Origin: Tabrizicola_A sp964393035
GTDB lineage: Bacteria; Pseudomonadota; Alphaproteobacteria; Rhodobacterales; Rhodobacteraceae
Direction: 5' to 3'
Assembly: GCA_964393035.1 (NCBI GenBank)
Contig: CAYMRX010000004.1
Span: forward strand, 346,993 to 410,992
Length of the DNA stretch: 64,000 bases
A program made the translations under genes and the position numbers. This document shows, piece after piece, positions 1 through 8,764 of the stretch (positions are counted from its first letter, which is position 1; each line of letters begins with the position of its first letter). The notes below the pieces were generated by a model. The model searched no databases. It was not told where the DNA came from and saw only the letters and a program-made list of their open reading frames with translations.

Positions 1-719
1 GCTTGCAGCCGGTGCCATCCGACCTTGAAGGGGTGGAGATGCAGGGGCTGATCGTCGCCTCGCCCGGCAACCCGACCGGCACCATGCTGTCGCAGGACGC
101 CTTGAAGGCGTTGATGGATCATGCCGCCGCGCGCGACATCGCCTTTGTCTCGGACGAGATTTACCACGGGCTGCATTACGGCGACCGCGCGGTTTCGGCG
201 CTGGAAATCAGCGATCAGGCCTATGTCATCAATTCCTTCTCGAAATATTTCAGCATGACCGGGTGGCGTCTGGGCTGGATGGTGGTGCCGGAGGATCACA
301 TCCGCACGGTGGAGCGCTTGGCGCAGAACATGTTCATCTGCCCGCCCCATGTCAGCCAGATTGCAGCCCTTGCCGCGCTGGACAGCATTGACGAGCTGGA
401 GGCCAATCGCGCGGTCTATGCGGAAAACCGGCGGCTGATGCTGGAAGGGCTACCGCAGGCGGGCTTCACGAAAATCGCGCCGCCGGATGGGGCGTTTTAT
501 GTCTATGCCGATGTGTCGGACCTGACCGAGGATTCGCTGCAATTCGCCCGCGACATTCTGCATGGGGCCGGGGTTGCGGTGACGCCGGGGCTGGATTTCG
601 ATCCGGTTCGCGGTGGCCGGACCTTGCGGTTTTCCTATGCGCGGGCAACGGCGGATATCACCGAGGGGTTGAAGCGGCTCAGCGCCTATATGGCGGGCCA
701 TCCGGTCAAAGGGCGGTGA
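1..719 (+). CDS. Pyridoxal-phosphate aminotransferase, class I/II (5' end outside window)
   Basis: This is the C-terminal 238 residues or so of a fold-type I aminotransferase; the reading frame is open to the window edge, so the true start lies upstream. The PLP-lysine motif SFSKYFSMTGWRLGW is present around residue 80 of the visible part, preceded by the SPGNPTG motif and DEIYHGL, whose Asp and Tyr contact the cofactor. The C-terminal arginine that binds the substrate carboxylate is probably in TLRFSYA. The family transfers amino groups between amino acids and 2-oxo acids; the exact substrate cannot be read from this fragment. The stop is followed almost directly by the amidase gene. Confidence 0.9.
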   Translation, partial: LQPVPSDLEGVEMQGLIVASPGNPTGTMLSQDALKALMDHAAARDIAFVSDEIYHGLHYGDRAVSALEISDQAYVINSFSKYFSMTGWRLGWMVVPEDHIRTVERLAQNMFICPPHVSQIAALAALDSIDELEANRAVYAENRRLMLEGLPQAGFTKIAPPDGAFYVYADVSDLTEDSLQFARDILHGAGVAVTPGLDFDPVRGGRTLRFSYARATADITEGLKRLSAYMAGHPVKGR

Positions 720-756
720 TTTGCGCGACCGGCAGGATTTGGGTATTTATGCCAAG

Positions 757-1995
757 ATGAAATGGCTTTTCGCGGTTCTTTTGTTGGCCCTTGGGCCGGG
801 AGAGCCTGCCGTCGCGCAGGAGCTTTCGGCGCTTGCGCGTTTGGAGCCTGCCAAATCCGCGATTTCGGACAGCGGTGCGGGGGTGGAGATCCGGCTTTCC
901 TTGTCGCAGCCGGTGCCATGGCGGGTGCGGTTTCGGGCCGATCCGCCGCGCATGGTGCTGGATGTGCAGGAGGTGGACTGGACCGGGGCGGCGGGGCTGT
1001 TGCGCGGGTCGCGCAATGTGACGGGGTTGCGGGCCGGGGTGTTCCGGCCGGGCTGGTCGCGGCTGGTGCTGGATTTGTCCGGGCCGATGGCGCTGGTCTT
1101 GGGCGAGATGTCGACCGAGACGGACAGCCGGTTGACCTTGCGGCTGGAGCCGACCGGGGCGGCGGCGTTTCAGGCGGCGGCCAGCCAGCCCGAGCTGCCG
1201 GGCTGGGCGATGCCGACGCTTACTGATCTCGCGCAACCGCCCGCACGCGATCCGGGCAAGCTGATCGTGGTGCTGGACCCCGGCCATGGCGGGCTTGACC
1301 CCGGGGCCGAGCGCGAGGGGCAGTCTGAGGCGGCGCTGATGCTGACCTTTGCGCGGGAGTTGAAGGAACTTCTGCTGCGTGACGGCCGGTTTCAGGTGGT
1401 GATGACCCGCGACAGCGACCATTTCGTGCCGCTGGAAACCCGCGTCTCCATCGCGCGGGCGGCGGGGGCGGATCTGTTCTTGTCGCTGCATGCCGATGCG
1501 CTTGCGGAAGGCGAGGCGACGGGCGCCACGCTTTATACGCTCTCCGAGGAGGCCAGTGATGCCGCCTCCGAGGCTTTGGCGGCGCGTCATGACCGCGATG
1601 ATCTTCTGGCGGGCGTTGATCTGACGGCGCAGGATGATCTGGTGGCGACGGTGTTGATGGATATGGCGCGGGCCGAAACCACACCAAAGCTCGCCCGCCT
1701 GGCCAAGGCGCTGGAGGTATCCATCAAGGCGGCCGATCTGAAGATGCACCGCATCGCGCATCAGACGGCCGGATTTTCCGTGCTGAAATCGCCCGACATT
1801 CCGTCGATGTTGGTCGAGTTGGGGTTCCTGTCGTCAGCCCGCGATCTGGGCCGGTTGCAAGATGGCACATGGCGCGCGCGCATGGCAGAGGCGTTGCGGC
1901 TGGGCGTTCTGGCCTGGGCCGAGGAGGAGGCCGCGATCCGCGCCCTTGGTCAAAGCGGGCAGGTCCAAACCGGGTTGGGCCAAAGTGGCGATTGA
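757..1995 (+). CDS. N-acetylmuramoyl-L-alanine amidase (AmiC type: AMIN + Amidase_3)
   Basis: A periplasmic zinc amidase that cleaves the bond between MurNAc and the stem peptide, normally during septum splitting. The ATG at 757 is preferred over the TTG at 721 because it begins a clean signal peptide (MKWLFAVLLLALG, cleavage near AVAQ). Residues of about 30-135 have the beta-rich character of an AMIN peptidoglycan-binding domain. The Amidase_3 domain begins near 169; likely zinc ligands are His177 (LDPGHGG), Glu191 and His245 (LSLHADAL), and the catalytic Glu is 354 (VELGFLS). The product is 412 aa. It precedes the PBP1A gene, so hydrolase and synthase are adjacent. A divisome activator of the EnvC/NlpD type would be expected to control it; the M23 protein at 7248-8579 is one candidate. 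Confidence 0.92.
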   Translation: MKWLFAVLLLALGPGEPAVAQELSALARLEPAKSAISDSGAGVEIRLSLSQPVPWRVRFRADPPRMVLDVQEVDWTGAAGLLRGSRNVTGLRAGVFRPGWSRLVLDLSGPMALVLGEMSTETDSRLTLRLEPTGAAAFQAAASQPELPGWAMPTLTDLAQPPARDPGKLIVVLDPGHGGLDPGAEREGQSEAALMLTFARELKELLLRDGRFQVVMTRDSDHFVPLETRVSIARAAGADLFLSLHADALAEGEATGATLYTLSEEASDAASEALAARHDRDDLLAGVDLTAQDDLVATVLMDMARAETTPKLARLAKALEVSIKAADLKMHRIAHQTAGFSVLKSPDIPSMLVELGFLSSARDLGRLQDGTWRARMAEALRLGVLAWAEEEAAIRALGQSGQVQTGLGQSGD

Positions 1996-2088
1996 ACGCG
2001 CAGTGCCGCAATGCGCGCCTTATCGTGTTTTGACCTTTGCCGCCCGTCCGCCTATAGAGTGGCGCAGGCGGCGTTGGGGGTATTGGGC

Positions 2089-4644
2089 GTGATACGGTTC
2101 TGCGGCTCTGTGTTCGGGGCCATCTTCACCTTGGTGACCATGGGCCTGTTGTTCGGCGCCCTGACGGTGGGGGGTATCTTCTATATCTACTCTGCCGATT
2201 TGCCGAGCCATGAGAGCCTTGCGCAATACACGCCCCCGACGATCAGCCGGATCTATTCCGGCGAAGGCCGCATCATCGACGAATTCGCCCATGAGCGGCG
2301 GCTGTTCGTGCCGACCGAAGACATTCCCGATCTGGTGAAGCAAGCCTTCGTTTCGGCCGAGGACAAGCATTTCTACAGCCACAAGGGCTATGATGTGACC
2401 AGCATGTTCGCGGCCTTTCGCGATGCGGTGATCTCACGGGGATCGAATGTGCGGGGGGCCTCCACCATCACCCAGCAGGTGATGAAGAACTTCCTTCTGG
2501 ACGGCTCGCGCTCGGTCGAACGCAAGATCAAGGAAATCATCCTTGCCACAAGGCTGGAGGAAACGCTGTCCAAGGACAATATCCTTGAGCTTTATCTGAA
2601 CGAGATTTTCCTTGGGCAGAACAGCTATGGTGTGGCGGCCGCGGCGCAGACCTATTTCAACAAACCCCTGACGGCCCTTGCCCCGCATGAGGCGGCAACG
2701 CTGGCCAGCCTGCCCAAGGCGCCGGGCGAATATCACCCGGTGCGCGGCAAGGATCGCCTTTTGGAACGGCGCAACTATGTGCTGCGCGAGATGTGGCAGA
2801 ATGGCTATATCAATGAGGCCACCTATAATGCGGAAAAGTCCCAGCCGCTGAAATCGGTGCAGAACGGCGATTATCCGGCCTTCCGTGAAGCCTTGCCGCC
2901 GCGCAGCTATTTCACCGATGAAATCCGCCGCCAGCTTTCGGGCACCTTTGGCGAGGAGGAGTTCTTTGGTGGCGGTCTGTCGATCCGCGCCACGATGGAA
3001 CCGGAATTGCAGGCCATTGCGGCCCGGGCGCTGCGCCGAGGCTTGGAGAAATACGACCGCAATCAGGGCGTTTGGCGCGGCACGGGAAAGACCATTGCCG
3101 TTGAAAAACTTGGCTCCGAGGCTGACTGGCGCGCCGCCTTGGCCGAGATCACCGATCTGCCGCGGGATGTGGAGGGCTGGCAGGCCGCGGTGATTCTGGA
3201 ACTGGGCGAGGATTACGCCCGTTTTGGCGCTGAAGGGGATCTGCAAGGCCATGAGCCGGTGATCCCGGCCGCGGATGTCACTTGGGCGCGCAAACGCCTT
3301 GCCGACGGCAAATTGGGCAAGAAGGCGCAGGTGCCTGCCGATCTGCTGTCGGTCGGCGATGTGGTGATGCTGCGCGCGGTCACCAATGAGGAAGGCGACA
3401 GCTTTCAGCACTGGTCCCTGCGGCAGGTGCCGGAGGTGCAGGGCGGCTTGATGGCGATGGACGTCAACACCGGCCGCGTCATCGCCATGCAGGGCGGTTT
3501 CAGCTATCAGGCCTCGGTCTTCAACCGGGCCACGCAGGCAACGCGGCAGCCCGGCTCCAGCTTCAAGCCCTTTGTCTATGCGGCGGCCCTGGATTCGGGC
3601 TTTACGCCCGCCACCATCGTGGTGGACGCCCCGATCGAGATTGAAACCCCCGAAGGGCTGTGGACGCCGAAAAACGCCTCGAACAAGTTTTACGGACCCA
3701 CGCCCTTGCGCACCGGGATCGAGCAAAGCCGCAACCTGATGACCATCCGCATCGGGCAAGAGATCGGCATGGATCTGGTGGCGGAATATGCGGAAAAATT
3801 CGGCGTTTACCGCAATATGAACCCCTTCCTTGCCAATGCGCTTGGCGCGCAGGAAACCACGCTGTTCAAGATGGTCGCCGCCTATGCCATGTTCGCCAAT
3901 GGCGGCGAGCGGGTGGAGCCGACGCTGGTGGACCGGGTGCAGGACCGGTTCGGCAAGACGATCTATCGCCATGACCAGCGCCTATGCGAGGATTGCACCA
4001 AGCCCGATCTGCCAAAGGGGCAGGGGGTCCGCATCAAATCCGACCGCGAGCGGGTGATGGATGCCATCACCGCCTATCAGCTCACCTCGATGATGGAGGG
4101 GGTGATCCAGCGCGGGTCAGGCACCGGCGTCAAACTGCCGGTGCCGGTGGCGGGCAAGACCGGCACCACCAATGACGCCAAGGACGTCTGGTTCATTGGC
4201 TATACCTCTGAGGTTGTGGCCGGCTGCTATATGGGCTTTGACCAGCCGCGGACCTTGGGGCCGGGGGCGTTTGGCGGCACGCTTTGCGTTCCGATCTTTC
4301 AGGAGTTCATGAAAGAGGTCGTGGCAAAATATGGCGGCACCGAATTTGCCGTGCCGGATGGCGGCTATTTCCAAAAGATCGACCGGTTCACCGGCGCGAA
4401 GCTGCCAGCCGATGCCGCGGGCGACAATGTGATTTCGGAATATTTCCGCGAAGGCGAAGATGTTCTCTTTGGTCTGGACGCGCTGGTCGATGGCGGCTTT
4501 GGCATGGGGGACAACCTGCCGCTGTTCTCGGCCGGCGAGACGGATCAGAACCAGACCGACACGGTAACCACCTCGGACGGCCAGACCAAGGCGGTGCCGA
4601 AAAAGGCCAATTTCGGCACGCTGTCCTCGGGTGGTCTTTACTGA
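2089..4644 (+). CDS. mrcA: Penicillin-binding protein 1A, bifunctional transglycosylase/transpeptidase
   Basis: A class A PBP that polymerises lipid II and cross-links peptidoglycan on the outer face of the inner membrane. The GTG at 2089 is chosen because it yields the IRF...FGAIFT N-terminus usual in this group followed directly by a membrane segment; an in-frame ATG at 2011 would add 26 unlikely residues. The GT51 domain contains the catalytic glutamate Glu91 (SAEDKHFYSH) and the STITQQ motif. The transpeptidase domain has all three motifs: SSFK with Ser490, SRN at 547-549 and KTG at 690-692. Length is 851 aa, normal for PBP1A, with an OB-like insertion between the domains. It is probably transcribed after the amidase gene. 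Confidence 0.95.
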   Translation: MIRFCGSVFGAIFTLVTMGLLFGALTVGGIFYIYSADLPSHESLAQYTPPTISRIYSGEGRIIDEFAHERRLFVPTEDIPDLVKQAFVSAEDKHFYSHKGYDVTSMFAAFRDAVISRGSNVRGASTITQQVMKNFLLDGSRSVERKIKEIILATRLEETLSKDNILELYLNEIFLGQNSYGVAAAAQTYFNKPLTALAPHEAATLASLPKAPGEYHPVRGKDRLLERRNYVLREMWQNGYINEATYNAEKSQPLKSVQNGDYPAFREALPPRSYFTDEIRRQLSGTFGEEEFFGGGLSIRATMEPELQAIAARALRRGLEKYDRNQGVWRGTGKTIAVEKLGSEADWRAALAEITDLPRDVEGWQAAVILELGEDYARFGAEGDLQGHEPVIPAADVTWARKRLADGKLGKKAQVPADLLSVGDVVMLRAVTNEEGDSFQHWSLRQVPEVQGGLMAMDVNTGRVIAMQGGFSYQASVFNRATQATRQPGSSFKPFVYAAALDSGFTPATIVVDAPIEIETPEGLWTPKNASNKFYGPTPLRTGIEQSRNLMTIRIGQEIGMDLVAEYAEKFGVYRNMNPFLANALGAQETTLFKMVAAYAMFANGGERVEPTLVDRVQDRFGKTIYRHDQRLCEDCTKPDLPKGQGVRIKSDRERVMDAITAYQLTSMMEGVIQRGSGTGVKLPVPVAGKTGTTNDAKDVWFIGYTSEVVAGCYMGFDQPRTLGPGAFGGTLCVPIFQEFMKEVVAKYGGTEFAVPDGGYFQKIDRFTGAKLPADAAGDNVISEYFREGEDVLFGLDALVDGGFGMGDNLPLFSAGETDQNQTDTVTTSDGQTKAVPKKANFGTLSSGGLY

Positions 4645-4710
4645 TCTGCCCCGCTTGCCCAACCGCTTGGCCCGCGCTATCACCCGGCCCGAGAATTCAA
4701 GGAATCCGTC

Positions 4711-5838
4711 ATGCGCGCCGAAGTCCAGAACCATGTCGAGCAAATCGAAAAGTCGCTGAAGCTTTTGGCGCAGCGGCTGGATTGGGAAACCGCGCCGCAT
4801 CGGCTGGAAGAATTCGATGCGTTGATCGAAGATCCGAACCTGTGGAACGATCCGGCCAAGGCGCAAAAGTTGATGAAAGAGCGTCAGGCGCTGATGGATG
4901 CGGTGAAAGCCTACAAGCTGATCGACGGCGGCTTGCGCGACAATGTCGAGCTGATCGAGATGGGCGAGGCCGAAGGCGATGCCGAGGTGGTGGCCGAGGC
5001 CGAGGCGGCGATCAAGGCGCTGGTTGAAAACGCCGCGCAAAAGGAACTTGAGGCGCTTCTCGATGGCGAGGCGGACGGCAACGACACCTATCTGGAAATC
5101 AACGCAGGCGCTGGCGGCACCGAAAGCTGTGACTGGGCCAGCATCCTGGCGCGGATGTATGTCCGTTGGGCCGAGAAAAAGGGCTACACGGTTGAAATGC
5201 AGTCGGAAACCGCGGGCGAAGAAGCGGGCATCCGTTCGGTGTCTTACAAAATTTCCGGCCATAACGCCTATGGCTGGCTGAAATCGGAATCCGGCGTGCA
5301 TCGTCTGGTGCGCATCTCGCCCTATGATTCCGCAGCACGGCGGCACACCTCGTTCTCGTCGGTCTGGGTCTATCCGGTGGTTGATGACAACATCGAAATC
5401 GAAGTCCACGACAAGGATATCCGCATCGACACGTACCGCTCGTCCGGTGCGGGCGGCCAGCATGTCAACAAGACCGACTCAGCGGTGCGGATCACCCACT
5501 TCCCGACCGGGATCGTGGTGACCTCGTCCTTGAAATCGCAGCACCAGAACCGCGACATCGCCATGCAGGCGCTGAAATCGCGGCTTTACCAGATGGAATT
5601 GGACAAGCGGAACGCCGCGATCAACGAGGCGCATGAATCGAAGGGCGACGCGGGCTGGGGCAACCAGATCCGCTCCTATGTCTTGCAGCCCTATCAGATG
5701 GTGAAAGACCTGCGCACCGGGGTTGAAACCAGCGATACCGGCGGTGTGCTGGATGGTGATCTGGACAAGTTCATGGCCGCAACGCTGGCGCTTGGCGTGC
5801 ATGGCATGGGCCGGGCCGAGGCCAACGCCGAGGATTGA
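4711..5838 (+). CDS. prfB: Peptide chain release factor 2
   Basis: RF2 recognises UAA and UGA stop codons and triggers peptide release on the ribosome. The 375-aa product has the GGQ motif at 248-250 (SGAGGQHVNKTDSAV), whose glutamine is normally methylated, and the stop-codon recognition region reads RISPYDSAARRHTSF, with SPY in place of the SPF of E. coli. The N-terminal helical bundle is intact. The frame runs without interruption from the ATG at 4711, so the autoregulatory +1 frameshift of E. coli prfB is absent, as in many alphaproteobacteria. A hairpin spanning the stop codon probably terminates transcription. Confidence 0.96.
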   Translation: MRAEVQNHVEQIEKSLKLLAQRLDWETAPHRLEEFDALIEDPNLWNDPAKAQKLMKERQALMDAVKAYKLIDGGLRDNVELIEMGEAEGDAEVVAEAEAAIKALVENAAQKELEALLDGEADGNDTYLEINAGAGGTESCDWASILARMYVRWAEKKGYTVEMQSETAGEEAGIRSVSYKISGHNAYGWLKSESGVHRLVRISPYDSAARRHTSFSSVWVYPVVDDNIEIEVHDKDIRIDTYRSSGAGGQHVNKTDSAVRITHFPTGIVVTSSLKSQHQNRDIAMQALKSRLYQMELDKRNAAINEAHESKGDAGWGNQIRSYVLQPYQMVKDLRTGVETSDTGGVLDGDLDKFMAATLALGVHGMGRAEANAED

Positions 5839-5868
5839 TTGCCCGCTGCCGCGAGGGGGGGGGCAATC
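5837..5868 (+). terminator. Probable intrinsic terminator of prfB
   Basis: GATTGCCC (5837-5844) and GGGCAATC (5861-5868) form a perfect 8-bp stem that begins inside the prfB stop codon. The loop is G-rich and the tail CTTTGG contains only a short T run, so termination may be modest. Confidence 0.5.
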
Positions 5869-5938
5869 CTTTGGTAAAAATACATCTTTTCTGAACATGC
5901 ATCTCCCGCATAGGCTTTGCCGAAACGGGAGGGAAGCC

Positions 5939-6676
5939 ATGGTGCAAAGCGAGCCGGATCGGCCCGAGGTCTTGCGGGTCGAGGCCGCCGACATCCGCGC
6001 ATCCCTTGCGGCGGGTTGGCACGACGTTCTGCGCGCCCCGCATTACGGGCTGTTCTTCGCCTGCTTTTACGTCGTGGGCGGCTGGCTGGTGACCTGGGCC
6101 GTGATGGTCAAAGGGCAGTTGTGGTGGACCTTGCCCGCCGCCGCCGGTTTCCCCATTCTAGGCCCCTTCATCGCCTGCGGGCTTTACGAGGTGTCCCGCC
6201 GGCTGGAGGCCGGTCAGCCCCTGCGCCGGGCCGAGGTGTTTTCGGTGATCTTCCGACAAAAGGACCGCCAGATTCCGTCGATGGCGGCGGTGATCGTGGT
6301 GTTCTTTCTGTTCTGGAACTTCCTGTCGCATATGATCTTCGCGCTGTTTCTGGGCCGCGCGACGCTGACCAACGTCTCCTCCTCGCTTGCCATCTTCCTG
6401 ACACCCGAAGGACTGGCGATGCTGGCGGTGGGCACCGGCGTGGGCGCGGTCTTTGCCACCTTGCTGTTCGGCCTGACGGTGGTCAGCCTGCCGATGCTGC
6501 TGGAGAGGGAGGTGGTGCGGACAAGCCCGGCGGTGATGCTGGGCTGGGGCGCGTTGATCGGGGGGCTGTTGTTTCTGGGGATGCTGCCGGGGTTTCTGGG
6601 GCTGTTTGCCGTGCTGCCCTTGCTTGGTCATGCAAGTTGGCACCTGTACCGCCGGGCCATCGTCTGGCGTGACTGA
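5939..6676 (+). CDS. DUF2189 family integral membrane protein
   Basis: A 245-aa membrane protein with about six hydrophobic segments (for example LFFACFYVVGGWLVTWAVMV and the C-terminal LLFLGMLPGFLGLFAVLPLL). The pattern fits the DUF2189 family of predicted inner-membrane proteins, whose function is unknown. The ATG at 5939 follows a strong ribosome-binding site (GGGAGGGAA); upstream codons in this frame overlap prfB and are not protein-like. The motif GHASWHLYRRAIV near the C-terminus is typical of the family. It stands alone between prfB and a convergent bactofilin gene. Confidence 0.85.
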   Translation: MVQSEPDRPEVLRVEAADIRASLAAGWHDVLRAPHYGLFFACFYVVGGWLVTWAVMVKGQLWWTLPAAAGFPILGPFIACGLYEVSRRLEAGQPLRRAEVFSVIFRQKDRQIPSMAAVIVVFFLFWNFLSHMIFALFLGRATLTNVSSSLAIFLTPEGLAMLAVGTGVGAVFATLLFGLTVVSLPMLLEREVVRTSPAVMLGWGALIGGLLFLGMLPGFLGLFAVLPLLGHASWHLYRRAIVWRD

Positions 6677-6689
6677 GGGGGCAGAAATG

Positions 6690-6717
6690 AAAACGGGCAC
6701 CGCGAAGGCGCCCGTTT
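6690..6717. terminator. Bidirectional terminator between DUF2189 gene and bactofilin gene
   Basis: AAACGGGC (6691-6698) pairs with GCCCGTTT (6710-6717). Flanking A and T runs on both sides allow it to serve the plus-strand DUF2189 gene and the minus-strand bactofilin gene, which converge here. Confidence 0.7.
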
Positions 6718-6739
6718 GAAAGCCAGCCTGCGGCAGAAA

Positions 6740-7258
6740 TCAGGGTTCTTCGCCCGCCATCGGTGCCGCAGAGGCAATGCGCGAGGTGGGGGCAACCGGC
6801 GGACGGCCGGTTGACAGGGGGTCGTCCTGACGCTGCACCGAGCCTTCGAAATGCGCGCCGGATTCAATGGCGATGGTCTTGTGGATGATGTCGCCTTCAA
6901 CCTTGGCGGTCGAGGTCAGCCGCACCTTCAGCCCGCGCACCCGGCCAATCACCCGGCCATTGACCACGATGTCATCGGCCACGATCTCGCCGCGGATGGT
7001 GGCGGTTTCGCCGACGGTCAACAGATGCGCGCGGATGTCGCCTTCGACGGTGCCTTCAACCTGAATGTCGCCGGTGGTGCGCAGATTGCCGACCACGGTC
7101 AGATCGGACGACAGCACAGAGGCCGCCACCTTGCCCTTGGGCGCAGCCGCAGAGAAATCCATCGAGGGTTTGGTCACAGGGGCCTCCGGGGTTTTGGGCT
7201 TGTCGGCGTCGCCCGCTTTTGCGGGGCCGGGCTCGTTGATGCGGCTCTTAGAAAACAT
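6740..7258 (-). CDS. Bactofilin (polymer-forming cytoskeletal protein)
   Basis: A 172-aa bactofilin, which self-assembles into nucleotide-independent filaments that scaffold cell-wall enzymes at the membrane. The central 100 residues carry the repetitive beta-helix pattern of the family (TVVGNLRTTGDIQVEG, then GDIRAHLLTVGETATIRGEI and similar rungs). The N-terminus is rich in Pro, Ala and Lys and the C-terminus is disordered. Its start overlaps the end of the upstream M23 peptidase gene by 11 bp, so the two are translationally coupled. The pairing of bactofilin with an M23 endopeptidase is a recurring arrangement in bacteria and suggests that the filament localises the hydrolase. Confidence 0.93.
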   Translation of the reverse strand: MFSKSRINEPGPAKAGDADKPKTPEAPVTKPSMDFSAAAPKGKVAASVLSSDLTVVGNLRTTGDIQVEGTVEGDIRAHLLTVGETATIRGEIVADDIVVNGRVIGRVRGLKVRLTSTAKVEGDIIHKTIAIESGAHFEGSVQRQDDPLSTGRPPVAPTSRIASAAPMAGEEP

Positions 7259-8579
7259 GGTTCGCTGCCTTTATGAACGTCATCGGGTTGACGGCATTGC
7301 CGCCGATCCTGACCTCGTAGTGAAGATGCGTGCCGGTGGACCGGCCTGAATTGCCCATATCACCGATCCGGTCGCCACGCGAGATTTTTTGTCCAACCTC
7401 CACCCGGATTTGAGCCAGATGGCCATAGCGGGTTTCGATGCCAAAGGCGTGTTTGACCTTGATCAAACGGCCATAACCATTGGACCAGCCGGCATGGGTC
7501 ACGACCCCATCGGCGGTCGCATAGATCGGGGTGCCGTAGGATCCGGCCATGTCAGAACCCGAGTGCATCCGCGTGCCCCAGCCCTTTGGATCCTGCCGCA
7601 TGCCAAAGCCCGAGGTCCAGCGGAACGGGTCTTTCAACGGCATGTCGAAGGGGGCCTTGTACGCGGCAAGCCGGTAAAGGTTCATCTGGTCAAGCCCGGC
7701 GAGAATCGCATTTGCGCGCAGCTCATCCGGGGTCGGCGCCCCTTTGGTCGACAGCGCGATCGGCGCCAAAGGCCCACCTTGGCCGTTATAGCCCTTGCGC
7801 ACCGCGTTCAGCAGGTCGTCGGGGTCCATGCCCGCCTCTTTGAACATCTTCTCCAAAGGCTCGACCGAGACGGTCAATGCTTCCTCCAACTGGGTGAAGA
7901 TGGCGGCATTGCGCATTTCAAGGTCTTGTTTTTCCTTGGAGACTGCCATGACGCGCTCGGCCGCCTTGTCGGCAACGCCTTGGATGCGGTCGCGCTCTTT
8001 GGCGGTGCCGTCAAGGCTGGAGGTGACGAATTCCAGCGTGGCCAAGGTATCCGCGGCCCGTGCCGCTTCGCTGCGGCCGGTGCCTTCGGTGCCATCCTGC
8101 TCGGCGCTGGCCAGATCGGCCCGCGCGGCATCGCGTTCCTTGATGGTGCGGCGCAGCGTGTTCTGGATCACGTCGATCCCGGTTTCCAACTCGCGGCGGC
8201 GATCTTCCGAGGCCAGAAGCCGCCCCTGCATCGCCGCAACCTGTTCCAGCGCCAGATTGAAACGATCCTGCGCCGAGGCGGCCTCATTGGCGCGCAGATC
8301 GCGGTCGGCGGACAACAGGTTCATCCGCTCCTCGTAAAGCGCCTGCTGGCGCAGCACCTGTTCGCGCGACGACCCTGCCGAAATGGAATCCAGCAGCAAA
8401 ATGGCGGTGGCAAGGATGGTCCAGGCCAGCGCCAGCCCGCCCACAACAACGGCAACCGCCTGCGTCACCGGGCGCAGCCGGATGAAGCGGGTCTCGGTGT
8501 CGGATTTCAGGAAAAGACGCTGTTCGGGAAAATACCGCTCCAGCGTCTGATTGATCCGATAGGCAAGGCGCGTCAGCAC
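7248..8579 (-). CDS. M23 family metallopeptidase (LytM domain, with membrane anchor and coiled coil)
   Basis: A 443-aa probable peptidoglycan endopeptidase or amidase activator. One membrane segment lies near residues 40-65 (AVAVVVGGLALAWTILATAILLL). A long coiled coil (about 75-235) rich in Glu, Arg and Ala follows, and the LytM/M23 domain fills the last 110 residues. Zinc and catalytic residues are all present: His339 and Asp343 (HSGSD), His387 (YGHL), and His418 and His420 (HLHYE), so it could be catalytically active rather than an EnvC-like degenerate activator. The gene is first in a two-gene operon with bactofilin. Confidence 0.93.
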   Translation of the reverse strand: MLTRLAYRINQTLERYFPEQRLFLKSDTETRFIRLRPVTQAVAVVVGGLALAWTILATAILLLDSISAGSSREQVLRQQALYEERMNLLSADRDLRANEAASAQDRFNLALEQVAAMQGRLLASEDRRRELETGIDVIQNTLRRTIKERDAARADLASAEQDGTEGTGRSEAARAADTLATLEFVTSSLDGTAKERDRIQGVADKAAERVMAVSKEKQDLEMRNAAIFTQLEEALTVSVEPLEKMFKEAGMDPDDLLNAVRKGYNGQGGPLAPIALSTKGAPTPDELRANAILAGLDQMNLYRLAAYKAPFDMPLKDPFRWTSGFGMRQDPKGWGTRMHSGSDMAGSYGTPIYATADGVVTHAGWSNGYGRLIKVKHAFGIETRYGHLAQIRVEVGQKISRGDRIGDMGNSGRSTGTHLHYEVRIGGNAVNPMTFIKAANHVF

Positions 8580-8742
8580 GTTGAGCGATTCCGATTGGTT
8601 GTTGAGTGCGGGTCAATGCCTGCCCAAGGGGAGGCCCAAAAAGCGTCGTCGACAGAATGTGCGATGTGATTAGCGGGCGGGAGGAAAGCCTGCAACAGCT
8701 TTGCGGAACCGACCGCCGAGCCTGCCGGATTCGGGCCAATCA

Positions 8743-8760
8743 TCGGCAGAATTCTGCCGA
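8743..8760. repeat. Perfect 18-bp palindrome TCGGCAGAATTCTGCCGA
   Basis: This perfect palindrome lies just downstream of the DUF455 stop codon (minus strand) and upstream of the M23 gene. It has no T tail and no room for a loop, so a protein-binding site is as likely as a terminator. Confidence 0.5.
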
Positions 8761-8764
8761 AAGG

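Noticed and set aside
4711..5838. Programmed frameshift in prfB
   Set aside because: No in-frame UGA is present near codon 25; the frame is continuous from the ATG.
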